64,000 nucleotides of DNA from the NCBI GenBank assembly GCA_019634385.1, contig JAHQVK010000170.1:1-64000 (forward strand), in the 5' to 3' direction. Origin of the DNA: Myxococcales bacterium. Its GTDB lineage: Bacteria; Myxococcota; Kuafuiibacteriia; Kuafuiibacteriales; Kuafuiibacteriaceae. Shown one piece after another: positions 53,547 through 62,404 of this stretch (the stretch's first letter is position 1; each line of letters starts with the position of its first letter). The notes under the pieces were generated by a model that saw only the letters and a list, made by a program, of their open reading frames with translations, did not search any database and had not been told where the DNA came from. Both the position numbers and the translations under genes were made by a program.

Positions 53547-54242
53547 TCAACGTGCTGGAGCGAAGAGTTGCTCCAACAGTCGGTGTTTTTGCACATATTG
53601 AAGTGCAGCATCTCCCACGTTTGTCGAGATACGTGGGAATGGAGGATATTCGTTGGCGTGCGAGAAATGCTCGCGTGCGGATGAATCACTAGGTGGAGAC
53701 TTCTTCGCGTGCGGATCCGCACTGCCTTCATTGACAATGATTGCTTGTACCGAAAACGGGGGTAAGGGGAGGGTGGAGGTGTTCCCATGCATTAGAAGTA
53801 GTGGGGCATTTATTCGCGCTACGAGGTCGGGCCCGGTCCCGTCTTCAGTGATCGGGCCGTCGACGGGCCCTGGAAGCTCAACAAATAGAACATCCCCATG
53901 CTCACCAGCCACCCGAATGGCCTGCTCTAAGTGATCCAAACGGAGGCTTAGTCCTGACGCGCGGGTCGCTTCGAGTGGGCTGCTGTCTCGCTGGACGAAT
54001 CGATAGGGCACCATCACTAGCGGGGGCATGGGATGTCCCCGAGCTTTGGCTAGTCGTAGACCATCATCAGATATGAGGTCATGATCCTCACCATGATGAC
54101 AGTCTACGTCGATCGGCTTGATAGCTGCTGGGTGGCCACCGAGCTCGATCGCCCGGCGCATCAGCGCCACGCACATCGTGGTTTTGCCAACGCCGGAACA
54201 GTTCCCCGCGATGAACAAGGTGGGCGGGTGCGTACGGCTCAT
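53547..54242 (-). CDS. BioD-like (dethiobiotin synthetase family) P-loop protein
   Basis: N-terminus FIAGNCSGVGKTTMCVALMR is a P-loop of the BioD/MinD type, followed by HPAAIKPIDVDCHHGEDHD, which mirrors the BioD substrate Lys segment. VELPGPVDGPITEDGTGPDL resembles the BioD EGAGG loop but lacks its exact glycines. The usual BioD cofactor specificity loop is not clear. It may be a real dethiobiotin synthetase or a relative with another role. No other bio gene is adjacent. Start ATG at 54242, 44 bp from gpsA on the same strand. Confidence 0.6.
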   Translation of the reverse strand: MSRTHPPTLFIAGNCSGVGKTTMCVALMRRAIELGGHPAAIKPIDVDCHHGEDHDLISDDGLRLAKARGHPMPPLVMVPYRFVQRDSSPLEATRASGLSLRLDHLEQAIRVAGEHGDVLFVELPGPVDGPITEDGTGPDLVARINAPLLLMHGNTSTLPLPPFSVQAIIVNEGSADPHAKKSPPSDSSAREHFSHANEYPPFPRISTNVGDAALQYVQKHRLLEQLFAPAR

Positions 54243-54368
54243 GGACGGGTAGCGTTAGCGAAAGGACAGACGGCCGTCAAAGTACCGGCTCGGCTAATTA
54301 TCTTGAGTCGATACTCTGCAGCAGATCTCCAGCCGCTTTTGGGACCTAGTCTGCGCCGCCTTCGTCTT

Positions 54369-55004
54369 TTAGATGAGAAATACAAAAAGGTAGATCAGGA
54401 CCCACAAGCCCCCAACGGAGTGCCAATAGTAGCCCCACAAACGGATCGGAAGGTGGTGGCTCTCAGAAAAAAAACCATCCCAGGCCCGAGCCGACAACCA
54501 CGCGCCTGCTAGGCATCCGAGGAGGGCGTGAGCAAAATGGTACCCGGCGAAGATCCAGAAGAGTCCAGCATACGCGCTTTGGTCCCACCGAAGCCCAGTG
54601 GCTATGGCGATAAACGCGGCGCAGACTTGCATGACTAAAAAGATGAAAGAGAGAACGGAGGCGGCAGCCAGTCCCCTAAAGAGCTGGGTCTTATTGCTCT
54701 TTTCGATACCAATAAGCCCCCAATGGTAGAGCAGACTGGAGAGAATCGTGACCATTGTGCTTAGGCCCGTTAGGATTCGTGGTGGCGAAGCTGCGCCTAT
54801 AGGAGGCCATTGGATTGCGTTGAGCCGCAGGTACCATTGGGCGGCAAAGAGCGCGATGAATCCTATGGCCCACGAGCCCATGAAGAGGCCCATAAATAGA
54901 CGCGCATTGGCTTCACGATTGGTCATAAATACTAGAAAATCACGGATTGGCTGTGCAACTAGCCTGGATTGATGGCGAGGGGAAGTCGGACGCCTGTCAA
55001 CCAC
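54369..55004 (-). CDS. Cytochrome c oxidase subunit III-like protein
   Basis: Five membrane segments, with WPPIGA before the second and FAGYHFAHALLGCL and LWGYYWHSVGGLWVLIYLFV matching the end of heme-copper oxidase subunit III (YxHFVDxVW). Subunits I and II are not in this window, so it is either split from its operon or a NorE-like relative. The start may be GTG 55004 or ATG 54926. It is about 126 bp downstream (minus sense upstream) of the BioD-like gene. Confidence 0.75.
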   Translation of the reverse strand: MVDRRPTSPRHQSRLVAQPIRDFLVFMTNREANARLFMGLFMGSWAIGFIALFAAQWYLRLNAIQWPPIGAASPPRILTGLSTMVTILSSLLYHWGLIGIEKSNKTQLFRGLAAASVLSFIFLVMQVCAAFIAIATGLRWDQSAYAGLFWIFAGYHFAHALLGCLAGAWLSARAWDGFFSESHHLPIRLWGYYWHSVGGLWVLIYLFVFLI

Positions 55005-55051
55005 AGGCTTAGTTACTGGCGCCTCGGCACCAGCAACGGTCAGCTGGACGC

Positions 55052-55720
55052 TTAAGCGCTGATCTTGGTGGAGTCTTCGTCGATAACAAACTCCGTCTCG
55101 ACCAGCTCGTCAGCGGACATTTCGGTGTTCTCGACCTTAGCTTCTTCGGTGGGTGAGGGAGGCGGGGTGGCTGCTTTCTGTGCTTTGGGCACTCGAGCTT
55201 TTTGCTTACGAACACCTTTCTTACCCGAACCTAACGAAATTTCGCCAAGTTTGGCTATGAGCTCTTCGTCACCAACGGCGAAAACCTGAGCATAGGCAAG
55301 TCCCCGCTCAGCGCACTTTTCGAGGGCGCTGCGTTCGCCATTGAGCCGATCTTGTGCAGCCTCGAGATCTGAGAACAAACGACGAACGTCCGCATCTGCG
55401 TCTCGGAGGGCATCACATCTCTCTTCGAGAATCTCGCGGTCGACGTCGGGAAAGTTCACGGACTGGAGTGGACCTTGAAACAGGTCTACAAGCTTTTTAA
55501 CCCCTTCAGGAATTGGATCTTCTTCGGGGGTTGGATAGGCCTCTGGGCTCTTTTGGGTCGCCTTGGATGTTGACGTGGATGTGGATGTGGATTCACTGGG
55601 TTCGGTAGCACTGGTTTCTTGGGATGAACTCCTTGAGCCAGCACCCCGAGCAGCTCGGCTGCTGACTTTTCGTGTGGAGGCTTTGTTGCGCGTTGCGCGC
55701 GAAGACTTGGCGGTAGTCAT
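55052..55720 (-). CDS. Unknown 222-aa protein with Ser/Thr-rich N-terminus
   Basis: The first 60 residues are Arg/Ser/Thr-rich and low-complexity (STSTSTSTSKATQK), from a simple hexamer repeat near 55567-55592. A helical core follows (about 70-160, VNFPDVDREILEERCDALRD ... DLEAAQDRLNGERSALEK), perhaps coiled coil, and a second Lys/Pro-rich tail with acidic end. It recalls a DNA- or polymer-binding adaptor, but I do not recognise a family. Same strand as the oxidase subunit III gene, 47 bp upstream of it. Confidence 0.62.
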   Translation of the reverse strand: MTTAKSSRATRNKASTRKVSSRAARGAGSRSSSQETSATEPSESTSTSTSTSKATQKSPEAYPTPEEDPIPEGVKKLVDLFQGPLQSVNFPDVDREILEERCDALRDADADVRRLFSDLEAAQDRLNGERSALEKCAERGLAYAQVFAVGDEELIAKLGEISLGSGKKGVRKQKARVPKAQKAATPPPSPTEEAKVENTEMSADELVETEFVIDEDSTKISA

Positions 55721-55755
55721 CGAAACCTACTCTCAGCGTACTGCCATGTCTAATA

Positions 55756-57162
55756 TCAACGTGCAACTGCTGAAGTAGGGGAAGTTTTGGCGCCAGATTG
55801 TGTTAGATGCAACAGGGCGCGGTGTAAAACATCTAAAGCGCGGTACAAACTCTGGGTTGGAAGGTGTTCTCGGGGTCGCCCGCGGGTAGCGAATGTTTGA
55901 GGACTCACTTCAAAAGGCATGAATCCAAAAGTAGGTATCTGAATCCCAAGCAAGAATCGAGCTTGTGAGGGCGCTCCGAGAATGCGGAGCCAGTGTTTAT
56001 GGCCGAAGGCTTCAGCCAAAACCGGCAGGCGCGCGTGATCATGGGCAACATCCAGGATCGCTGGTTCTCCGTTATAGAGGTCAACATGCACCAATGGATT
56101 CAGAGCTTTACGTAGCTCGGCCCGTTTTTGTACCGGTGTTTGTGCTTCCGGCAGAGAAACATCTAACCAAGCCTGAGCTCGAGCGTCGTTCTGTACAAAG
56201 GGCTCATGACGTCGTCCCCAATAGGATACATGCTCCAGGCAAATTACCATGCCCGAGGTCCACGGGGTGTTTTCGAGCTCCGTCATGTACAATGCTTGAG
56301 CAAGTGGTTTGATGCCGATGAGCCATCGAACAAGTGGGGACGAAGTTTGAGCGAGATCAGACAGATAGCGTGCAGCAGACCCTGTATATGAGGGTTTGGT
56401 GAGCACTTGGTGAGCACGACTTATGGCCTTAGCTAGCTGGGTTCCAGCACTGAATCCGTTGGCAGTAACAAGGATCCTTGCGAATCCTTGTTCCCCGTGG
56501 GTGACGAGATAACGAGGTTTTGCGGTTTTTCGAGACTCTCGGAGAATGACACCACCTGGGTTGAGAGCCAGGTAAGTTGTAGCGAGTCTGGGATAACGAG
56601 CAAAGATACGCTTGAGCTGGCGGGCTTCTGGATCTGCACCTTCGGTGGTTACCACCAGGTAGATCGATCGCTGCAGGTTTTTAGCGGTACTGGCCTGCGC
56701 TAGGACGGAAGTCATTAGACTTGCTGCGCCTTTGCCGCCGAGTGCTCCCCGACCAACAATCCTGTCTTCCACAAGAGCAGCGGATATTGGGCCTGCGTCT
56801 TCGGACCACTGAGTTTCTTCCCAAGAGATCGTGTCAATGTGACTAAGGAGAAGAATAGTTTCGCGGGTTTGCCCTGGGAGGTGGGCAACGAGGGCTAAAT
56901 CCTTCTCGTACACTTCAATAGGAGGATAATTCTCAAGCTCTTGGGAGAGTCGATGAAGAGCAATTTTCTTCCCCAGTTGAGGGGTGGTATCGATACTGAG
57001 TAAACTCCGAAATAGCCGTAGAGCTGAGCGATGGTAGTTCTTGGGCTTAGGGGGAGGGCTGAGTTTCCCCCCTGCGATCGAACTGGCGCAGCCAATATAC
57101 AATGGTTGGAGGAGCGCGATCAGCAGATAGAGGGAAAAACTCTGAGGACGCCACTTCACCAT
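55756..57162 (-). CDS. M20-peptidase-like lipoprotein, metal ligands altered
   Basis: Signal MVKWRPQSFSLYLLIALLQP, then LYIGCAS as lipobox. The fold matches M20 aminoacylase/peptidase proteins: LLLSHIDTISWEETQWSEDA, EDRIVGRGALGGKGAASLM and VVTTEGADPEARQL, and a lid-like middle domain. Two metal-site features differ. The bridging Asp of GRGxxDxKG is Gly, and the Glu-Glu pair is Glu-Gly. Hydrolysis is therefore doubtful, and a binding role is possible. Start ATG 57162, 23 bp from the divergent rluD-type gene. Confidence 0.75.
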   Translation of the reverse strand: MVKWRPQSFSLYLLIALLQPLYIGCASSIAGGKLSPPPKPKNYHRSALRLFRSLLSIDTTPQLGKKIALHRLSQELENYPPIEVYEKDLALVAHLPGQTRETILLLSHIDTISWEETQWSEDAGPISAALVEDRIVGRGALGGKGAASLMTSVLAQASTAKNLQRSIYLVVTTEGADPEARQLKRIFARYPRLATTYLALNPGGVILRESRKTAKPRYLVTHGEQGFARILVTANGFSAGTQLAKAISRAHQVLTKPSYTGSAARYLSDLAQTSSPLVRWLIGIKPLAQALYMTELENTPWTSGMVICLEHVSYWGRRHEPFVQNDARAQAWLDVSLPEAQTPVQKRAELRKALNPLVHVDLYNGEPAILDVAHDHARLPVLAEAFGHKHWLRILGAPSQARFLLGIQIPTFGFMPFEVSPQTFATRGRPREHLPTQSLYRALDVLHRALLHLTQSGAKTSPTSAVAR

Positions 57163-57185
57163 GGAAAGTAGTATACCGCGTTAGC

Positions 57186-58127
57186 ATGAAGCTGCCTCAT
57201 AGAGCCCGAGGTGAACGGTTCGATAGGGCTATTTGTCAGGCTTTGACCCACAACGGGGTCAGTTGCAGTATAAGAGAAGTCAGGAAAGCCCTACGCGAAG
57301 GTGCTATTCGGGTGAATCAGCAACGCGTGGCTGCTGGTTGTCGGGTTGTCGGCGGCGAAGAAATCTACCTGGCTCAGTTTCAGCCTAGGGGGGCAGCGCA
57401 GGTGAAGGGTGAAGCGGATCTTTGCCCGAACGCACCTGTTTTGGCTGATTGGTTAGATATTTTAGCCCTCGGAAAGCCTGCAGGGTGGGCGTGTGCACCG
57501 CTTCGACCCGATGAAACCGGTACCCTCCTTGGGGCTGCGGTAGCCTACGATTCGGCCGTGGCGGATGCAGGACCCTCACTTGAGGGGGGCTTAGCTCATC
57601 GTTTGGATATAGGTACATCGGGGGTCGTGTTGTTTGGCCGAAACACCCGCGCGCGAGAACAATTACGCCGGTGGTTTTCTGAGCATACCATCTCTAAGAC
57701 TTATATCGCGGTCGTTGAAATACCTGCCAGCCCGCTACCGGCTTTCTCCGACAAAGCGATTCGCCCCGGTACAAGGCGGGTAAGGGTGGGGGATGGTCCC
57801 GGTGCGTTGAAGGCTCGCAGTGATTTTGAGCTGGTGGCGCAGTCTGCTGACGCTTGGGTGGTTTGTATTCGAACGTTTTATGGTCGCCGACACCAGGTCC
57901 GGGCCCATTTGGCGGAACTAGGAGCGGCAATTCACGGCGATATCCAATATGGGGGAAGGGATGGTAGTCGACTTATGCTGCACGCTGCTCGCATCGACTT
58001 GCCCGACGGCAGATCAGTGGAGGCTCCTATCCCAACGAGTTTTACGGCGGGGATGGATAGCTCTTGTTTTCGTCGCGCTGGTTTGGAGCGGGTGCGCGGG
58101 GGGGACACGAAACCCTGGACTCCCTAA
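57186..58127 (+). CDS. RluD/RluA-family pseudouridine synthase
   Basis: Makes pseudouridine in rRNA or tRNA. An S4 RNA-binding domain lies at about 15-65 (FDRAICQALTHNGVSCSIRE). The catalytic Asp is in AHRLDIGTSGVVLFG. ISKTYIAVVE and RTFYGRRHQVRAHLAELGA, and IHGDIQYGG, complete the family signature. The frame opens at 57102, but ATG 57186 (MKLPHRARGERFDRAI) is preferred. The next gene starts inside its 3' end in another frame. Confidence 0.9.
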   Translation: MKLPHRARGERFDRAICQALTHNGVSCSIREVRKALREGAIRVNQQRVAAGCRVVGGEEIYLAQFQPRGAAQVKGEADLCPNAPVLADWLDILALGKPAGWACAPLRPDETGTLLGAAVAYDSAVADAGPSLEGGLAHRLDIGTSGVVLFGRNTRAREQLRRWFSEHTISKTYIAVVEIPASPLPAFSDKAIRPGTRRVRVGDGPGALKARSDFELVAQSADAWVVCIRTFYGRRHQVRAHLAELGAAIHGDIQYGGRDGSRLMLHAARIDLPDGRSVEAPIPTSFTAGMDSSCFRRAGLERVRGGDTKPWTP

Positions 58128-58548
58128 GGGGACCGTAGACTTTCTGTATGTCGCCTATAGCGGTGCCCAGCAAAATATAAAGTCATTCCGGGGAAAACCG
58201 GTGGTTGTACTGATTATGGCTACATGGGCAGGTCCCGCTCTGGTTGAGGTCCAACGGATTCGGGCGGTTCAAGATGAGTTTAAGGATGCTTTTGACCTGG
58301 TTGTTTTGGTTGTTGACGAAGAACCCGAGATGGCTGGGATTTTCGCAGAGAAGTTTGAGCTGACTGATGTGATCGGATGGGTAGAATCAACGGATGACTT
58401 AGTTATGGATGAAGGGCCTTTTGGACCTATTGGCACCCTACCAACAAGTATACTGCTCGATGTGGAGGGACGCATTGCCGTACGTAGTGATGGACCATGG
58501 CCACCGGGATCGTTAGAGCAGAGTCTACGGGCGCTAGGGACGCCATAG
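57961..58548 (+). CDS. Thioredoxin-fold lipoprotein without redox Cys
   Basis: TlpA/redoxin-like fold: VVVLIMATWAGPALVEVQRI, LVVLVVDEEPE and GTLPTSILLDVEGRIAV (cis-Pro loop) are recognisable. The active-site WCxxC is WAGPA here, so both Cys are lost and dithiol chemistry is not possible. Before the domain, LRRGWIALVFVALVWSGCAG is a good lipoprotein signal. The only start codons in frame (ATG 57949, ATG 57961) lie about 170 bases inside the rluD-type gene and give an unusually long leader; start at a non-standard codon nearer the signal is possible. Expression is probably coupled to the upstream gene. Confidence 0.7.
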   Translation: MVVDLCCTLLASTCPTADQWRLLSQRVLRRGWIALVFVALVWSGCAGGTRNPGLPKGTVDFLYVAYSGAQQNIKSFRGKPVVVLIMATWAGPALVEVQRIRAVQDEFKDAFDLVVLVVDEEPEMAGIFAEKFELTDVIGWVESTDDLVMDEGPFGPIGTLPTSILLDVEGRIAVRSDGPWPPGSLEQSLRALGTP

Positions 58549-58613
58549 ACTGTTGTTAGGGCTATAAAATGTGGGTCTGCCAGTAGCTAACACAAGGACG
58601 GTAACCGGCTCAT

Positions 58614-58931
58614 ATGGACGAAAACGCAGATACAAGGTTTTTGATCGGGCTAGCTTTGGTCTGTGGTCTTGTAACCCTGGTGTTACTCTGGGAGGGGTTG
58701 TTTGGCGAAAGTGGGATGAGACACCACCAGATGCTTCGCCGTGACCTAGCGGAACTGGTCCATCGTTGGAAACAAGAAGAGCTCAAACACCACCAGCTTC
58801 AGGCAGAAGAGCGGGCATTGAGCCAACAACCGGCATATGTAGAGTGGATCATCCGCCAAGAGCTAGGCTGGGTCCGACCGCATGAGATGGTGCTCATGCT
58901 CGAGGCACCATCGGTGCCCTCGCGGAAGTAA
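58614..58931 (+). CDS. FtsB/DivIC-like septum formation protein
   Basis: A short N-terminal tail, one membrane segment (FLIGLALVCGLVTLVLLWEG), a coiled coil (LRRDLAELVHRWKQEELKHH) and the terminal pattern IIRQELGWVRPHEMVLML match FtsB/DivIC, which join FtsL and FtsQ in the divisome. Length 105 is normal. No eno or other usual neighbour is present. Start ATG 58614. Confidence 0.82.
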   Translation: MDENADTRFLIGLALVCGLVTLVLLWEGLFGESGMRHHQMLRRDLAELVHRWKQEELKHHQLQAEERALSQQPAYVEWIIRQELGWVRPHEMVLMLEAPSVPSRK

Positions 58932-58988
58932 GATCACTTTTCGAGCGGAATTTCTCTGGAACAGAAGTGTGCTAAAACGAGTGCACCG

Positions 58989-60311
58989 TTGAGAAAGTAT
59001 TTCGTCCTCGACACCAATGTGCTCTTACATGATCCTGGGGCATTGTATGCATTTGCCGACAATGCGGTTGTTGTACCCATCTATGTGATCGAAGAGATTG
59101 ATCAGTTCAAACGTGACCTAAATGAACTGGGAAGATCAGCTCGAGAGGTTAGCCGATCGCTGGATGAGCTGCGCAAACAGGGGGAGATCTCTAAGGGTAT
59201 CGAAAAGGCTAGTGGGGGAAGTATACAGGTGTACTTCACCGACCGAATGATTCCGGTGGAAGTCGTTCAAAGCAACCATGCTATCGATAATCGGATACTG
59301 GCGGTAGCACTCGATATTGCGGAGAATAACCCTGGTGAGCGGGTCATCCTGGTCTCCAAAGACATTAATTTACGCATTCGTGCGGATGTGCTCGGTCTGG
59401 AAGCGGTTGATTATGACAACAGCGATCGCATGGAGATCAACGAGCTCTATACCGGCATGAACGAGTATGAGCTTGATGGCGAGGGTGTTGATGACTTCTA
59501 CAAAACTGGGTTTCGTGGAGTCGAGGACTATCAGTATGAGCTCGTGGCTAATGAGTTCGTACACATAAAAAATCGTGACAATCCAAGTCACTCAGCTCTA
59601 GGGAAAATATCTAAAGATCTTCAAGGTATAGTACCAATAACTCGTCTCAAAGATGGTCTGTGGGGCATTCGGCCTCGCAACAAAGAGCAATCGTTCGCGA
59701 TCGACTTGCTTATGGATGACGAGGTCAAGTTGGTGACATTAGTCGGAAAAGCCGGTACGGGCAAAACGCTTTTGGCTATTGCTGCTGGACTTCACAAGGC
59801 CACCGAAGAAGGTAAGTATCAGCGAGTTCTTGTGTCCCGTCCCATCTTTCCTTTAGGGCGGGATCTCGGTTATCTACCTGGAACGGTGGAAGAGAAACTA
59901 TCTCCGTGGATGCAGCCAATCTTCGATAACGTGGAGTTTCTTATGGGATTGTCGAACGATGAAAAAAAGGGTGGACGTAGTTATCGAGAGCTTGTTGATC
60001 TAGGTATTCTCGAAATAGAGCCTCTGACATATATCCGCGGTCGCTCCATTCCGAACCAATTTATGGTTGTTGATGAAGCGCAGAATCTAACTCCACATGA
60101 AGTAAAAACAATTGTGTCTCGAGCCGGTGAAGGGACAAAAATTGTGCTGACCGGTGACCCATACCAGATCGACAACCCCTACATGGATTCCACCAATAAT
60201 GGGTTGGTTCATGTAGTGAACCGGTTCCGACCGGAAAAGATTTTTGGGCATGTAACGTTGTTCAAAGGTGAGCGGTCCGAGTTGGCGGAACTCGCAGCAA
60301 ACCTCATGTGA
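58989..60311 (+). CDS. PIN-PhoH fusion protein (PhoH2-type)
   Basis: N-terminal PIN RNase domain (1-130) with acidic residues in VLDTNVLLHDP, EEIDQFK and DNRILAVAL. C-terminal PhoH ATPase (about 235-440): Walker A TLVGKAGTGKTLLAIAAGLH, Walker B MVVDEAQNLTP, and TGDPYQIDNPYMD. PhoH2 proteins are reported to act as RNA-unwinding ribonucleases. Start TTG 58989 (MRKYFVLDTN), which fits the family. It follows the FtsB-like gene on the same strand with about 57 bp between. Confidence 0.93.
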   Translation: MRKYFVLDTNVLLHDPGALYAFADNAVVVPIYVIEEIDQFKRDLNELGRSAREVSRSLDELRKQGEISKGIEKASGGSIQVYFTDRMIPVEVVQSNHAIDNRILAVALDIAENNPGERVILVSKDINLRIRADVLGLEAVDYDNSDRMEINELYTGMNEYELDGEGVDDFYKTGFRGVEDYQYELVANEFVHIKNRDNPSHSALGKISKDLQGIVPITRLKDGLWGIRPRNKEQSFAIDLLMDDEVKLVTLVGKAGTGKTLLAIAAGLHKATEEGKYQRVLVSRPIFPLGRDLGYLPGTVEEKLSPWMQPIFDNVEFLMGLSNDEKKGGRSYRELVDLGILEIEPLTYIRGRSIPNQFMVVDEAQNLTPHEVKTIVSRAGEGTKIVLTGDPYQIDNPYMDSTNNGLVHVVNRFRPEKIFGHVTLFKGERSELAELAANLM

Positions 60312-60419
60312 TCTTCTCTTTGACTGATTGTCGATAACGGTATCAAAGACTATGGACCTTATTGGTTAATTATCCCTCGGATGGCTTACCCGGCGAACCT
60401 TTCGAGTGGCTTCGCCTTT

Positions 60420-60535
60420 TCATTAGTACGGGCTGTACCGGGCTGAGGGGTCCGAAAGGGCGGCGAAGCCACCGACCCCTTACAAACGAAGGAAACAAGT
60501 CAGAACGCGGTTCGGAGGTTAAAGACCCGCCCTAG
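60420..60535. repeat. Family B repeat, right half
   Basis: Matches the right half of the 62956-63143 copy: GTACGGGCTGTACCGGGCTG, GGCGGCGAAGCCACCGACCC, AACAAGTCAGAACGCGG and GGTTAAAGACCCGCCCTAG. The 50 bases to its left (from about 60373) carry a second GTGGCTTCG motif and may be the rearranged other half. It ends eight bases before the stop codon of the next gene. Confidence 0.7.
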
Positions 60536-60542
60536 CTTAGGG

Positions 60543-62060
60543 CTATGAGCGTCTGCCTCGGGTTGGTATTTTGGGATGAGGAAGAGATGGAGGATGCGGT
60601 GGATGTAAGGGAGGTGGATAGTAGTTTGGCCCCATTTGCTGTTGATGTTTCTCGGCAGCAATGATTTTTGGATTCGTCATATTGCTGAATACCTGCCAGG
60701 CTGCTCCAGCGGTAATAAACGGAAGATTAGTAAAAATGGCATTTGGGATACACTCTACTGCGTAAATTAGCGGTACAACGCTAAATGCGATCATAAAGCG
60801 CTGATCGTTTCGGTTGGGTAGTTTTTTATAGTTTCGAGCGATTCGAATGACTGGGAAGAGCATTAGGACAAATGGTGCGACCAAACCAAAAATGCCCGTC
60901 ATATTAAATCGTCCTACCCAATAGCCGTCGACGGTGGACAAGTTGACGCCGAGCCACTTGTCCCAAATGTGGCCACGAGCGTAACCTCCCCAACCGAACC
61001 ATATCTTTTCTCTAGCTCTCGAAGATAGTTCATTCTCATTTCGGAAACGGTAGCCCAGTGATTGCGCCCTCTGCGGAGAATACTTTGCGACGACGCCCAC
61101 TACTGTATCAATATCTAACAATTTAAAAGCTCGGACATAGGGGTAACCTAGTACCAGTATGGCAGTAACCAAAATGGTTTTCGCCTGAGTTTTGATAGAT
61201 GTGAAAAACAGTAAAGGCCCAAGCACAATGAGAAAAATAATAGCCCCCATGGACTTTCCGAAAACGACCACAACCATCATGGTGCGTAGAACCATGTTGG
61301 CATTGAGACTCCAGATAGTTCGGAGGCCAGAGTTGTAGAGTGCAACGGCGCAGATAAATGCTACCAATTGATATCGAGCAAGGACCAGACCGTGGAGCAT
61401 AAAACCCTGAGGACGAAAGCCTCCCCATCGAATTGTTTGGGAAATATCTTCATGAGGATAATAACCATAAACAGAGGAATGGACGATAGGACCTAGTCGC
61501 ATGTCAAGAAACATTATGGGAATGTAGACAAGACCGGCTGCGACTATGATTGTACACATGGCTGTTATGTCCGACTTTCGTTGAAATGCGGCACGCCCAA
61601 TGAGAAAGGGGATAATTAGATGGATGATTTCACGTATCCACTCTGAAATGATATCATAGAGGGTGATGGCAGGAAGGACCGTTAAGGATATATCCGGTGT
61701 TTCATAAGCATAGAGCCCGTATATTAGTGGCTCGGTGTTTTCCTTCCATGTCCCAAACCATCCGACTAAGAGGACCATCGGCAGAAGTTCTAGCCCTCGC
61801 AGTGGTCGGATTTTCCTTAGTGATTTCCAGTGTCTTTGATAGATGAAATATATGATGATTACCGCTGACCACTGAGCTTTGCCGAGCGGGGGAACCATCG
61901 GAAAGTCGAACAAAGCGTCTTCACCGGAGGGTAGATACATTTCAGCGATAACCACCGAAAGAATAGTGGCCGCTGGGAGGCTGTATTGTCGGAACAGAAA
62001 GCGGGTGACAAGAGGGAAGAGGATGAAGGCGAGAAAAACCGGGAAGCCACCGTCAGGCAT
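60543..62060 (-). CDS. O-antigen ligase / polysaccharide polymerase-like membrane protein
   Basis: About ten membrane segments and a periplasmic loop between segments carrying YSPQRAQSLGYRFRNENELS and GWGGYARGHIWDKW, as in Wzy/WaaL/EpsE-type proteins that polymerise or ligate polysaccharide. The first in-frame start is 62105; ATG 62060 (MPDGGFPVFLAFILFPLV) has GGAG seven bases upstream and is preferred. The C-terminal tail is Pro/His-rich (NYYPPPLHPPHPPSLPHPK). No other glycan genes are in the window. Confidence 0.78.
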   Translation of the reverse strand: MPDGGFPVFLAFILFPLVTRFLFRQYSLPAATILSVVIAEMYLPSGEDALFDFPMVPPLGKAQWSAVIIIYFIYQRHWKSLRKIRPLRGLELLPMVLLVGWFGTWKENTEPLIYGLYAYETPDISLTVLPAITLYDIISEWIREIIHLIIPFLIGRAAFQRKSDITAMCTIIVAAGLVYIPIMFLDMRLGPIVHSSVYGYYPHEDISQTIRWGGFRPQGFMLHGLVLARYQLVAFICAVALYNSGLRTIWSLNANMVLRTMMVVVVFGKSMGAIIFLIVLGPLLFFTSIKTQAKTILVTAILVLGYPYVRAFKLLDIDTVVGVVAKYSPQRAQSLGYRFRNENELSSRAREKIWFGWGGYARGHIWDKWLGVNLSTVDGYWVGRFNMTGIFGLVAPFVLMLFPVIRIARNYKKLPNRNDQRFMIAFSVVPLIYAVECIPNAIFTNLPFITAGAAWQVFSNMTNPKIIAAEKHQQQMGPNYYPPPLHPPHPPSLPHPKIPTRGRRS

Positions 62061-62404
62061 CACTGTTCTCCGGAGCTGATGTAGGGTGATACACCAGAAA
62101 ATCAAATATCTCCGTGAAAGCAGGGTGCTTCAAACTGGTTGGCATTCGAGGTTCTCCGAAAATTCGTACGATCATACACCAGGCAGTCTGTCGTTGTGGG
62201 GTTAAATGAATGAAGGTCGGCTTTTGGAGTGAAGGCAAGGCGAAGTGAGGGGCCGGTTGTCGAGAGAAATAAGGACAAGCGGGGTCGCGGCCAGTCCGAA
62301 GCATACTTGGTGGTCAGCTTTCACAAGTGCAGCATGGGTTCAAGTCTTCGATGGCAGGACGCAATGTGAAACCGATACGGGGCTGCTTATGGTAAAATAG
62401 GTTC
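62061..62404. other. Divergent promoter region with a possible short minus-strand ORF
   Basis: A minus-strand frame ending at 62053 overlaps the O-antigen-ligase-like start by 8 bases. Its last 40 codons (from MIVRIFGEPRMPTSLKHPAF) look unlike repeat translation but have no ribosome binding site or homologue I know. The rest shows no gene. Confidence 0.35.
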
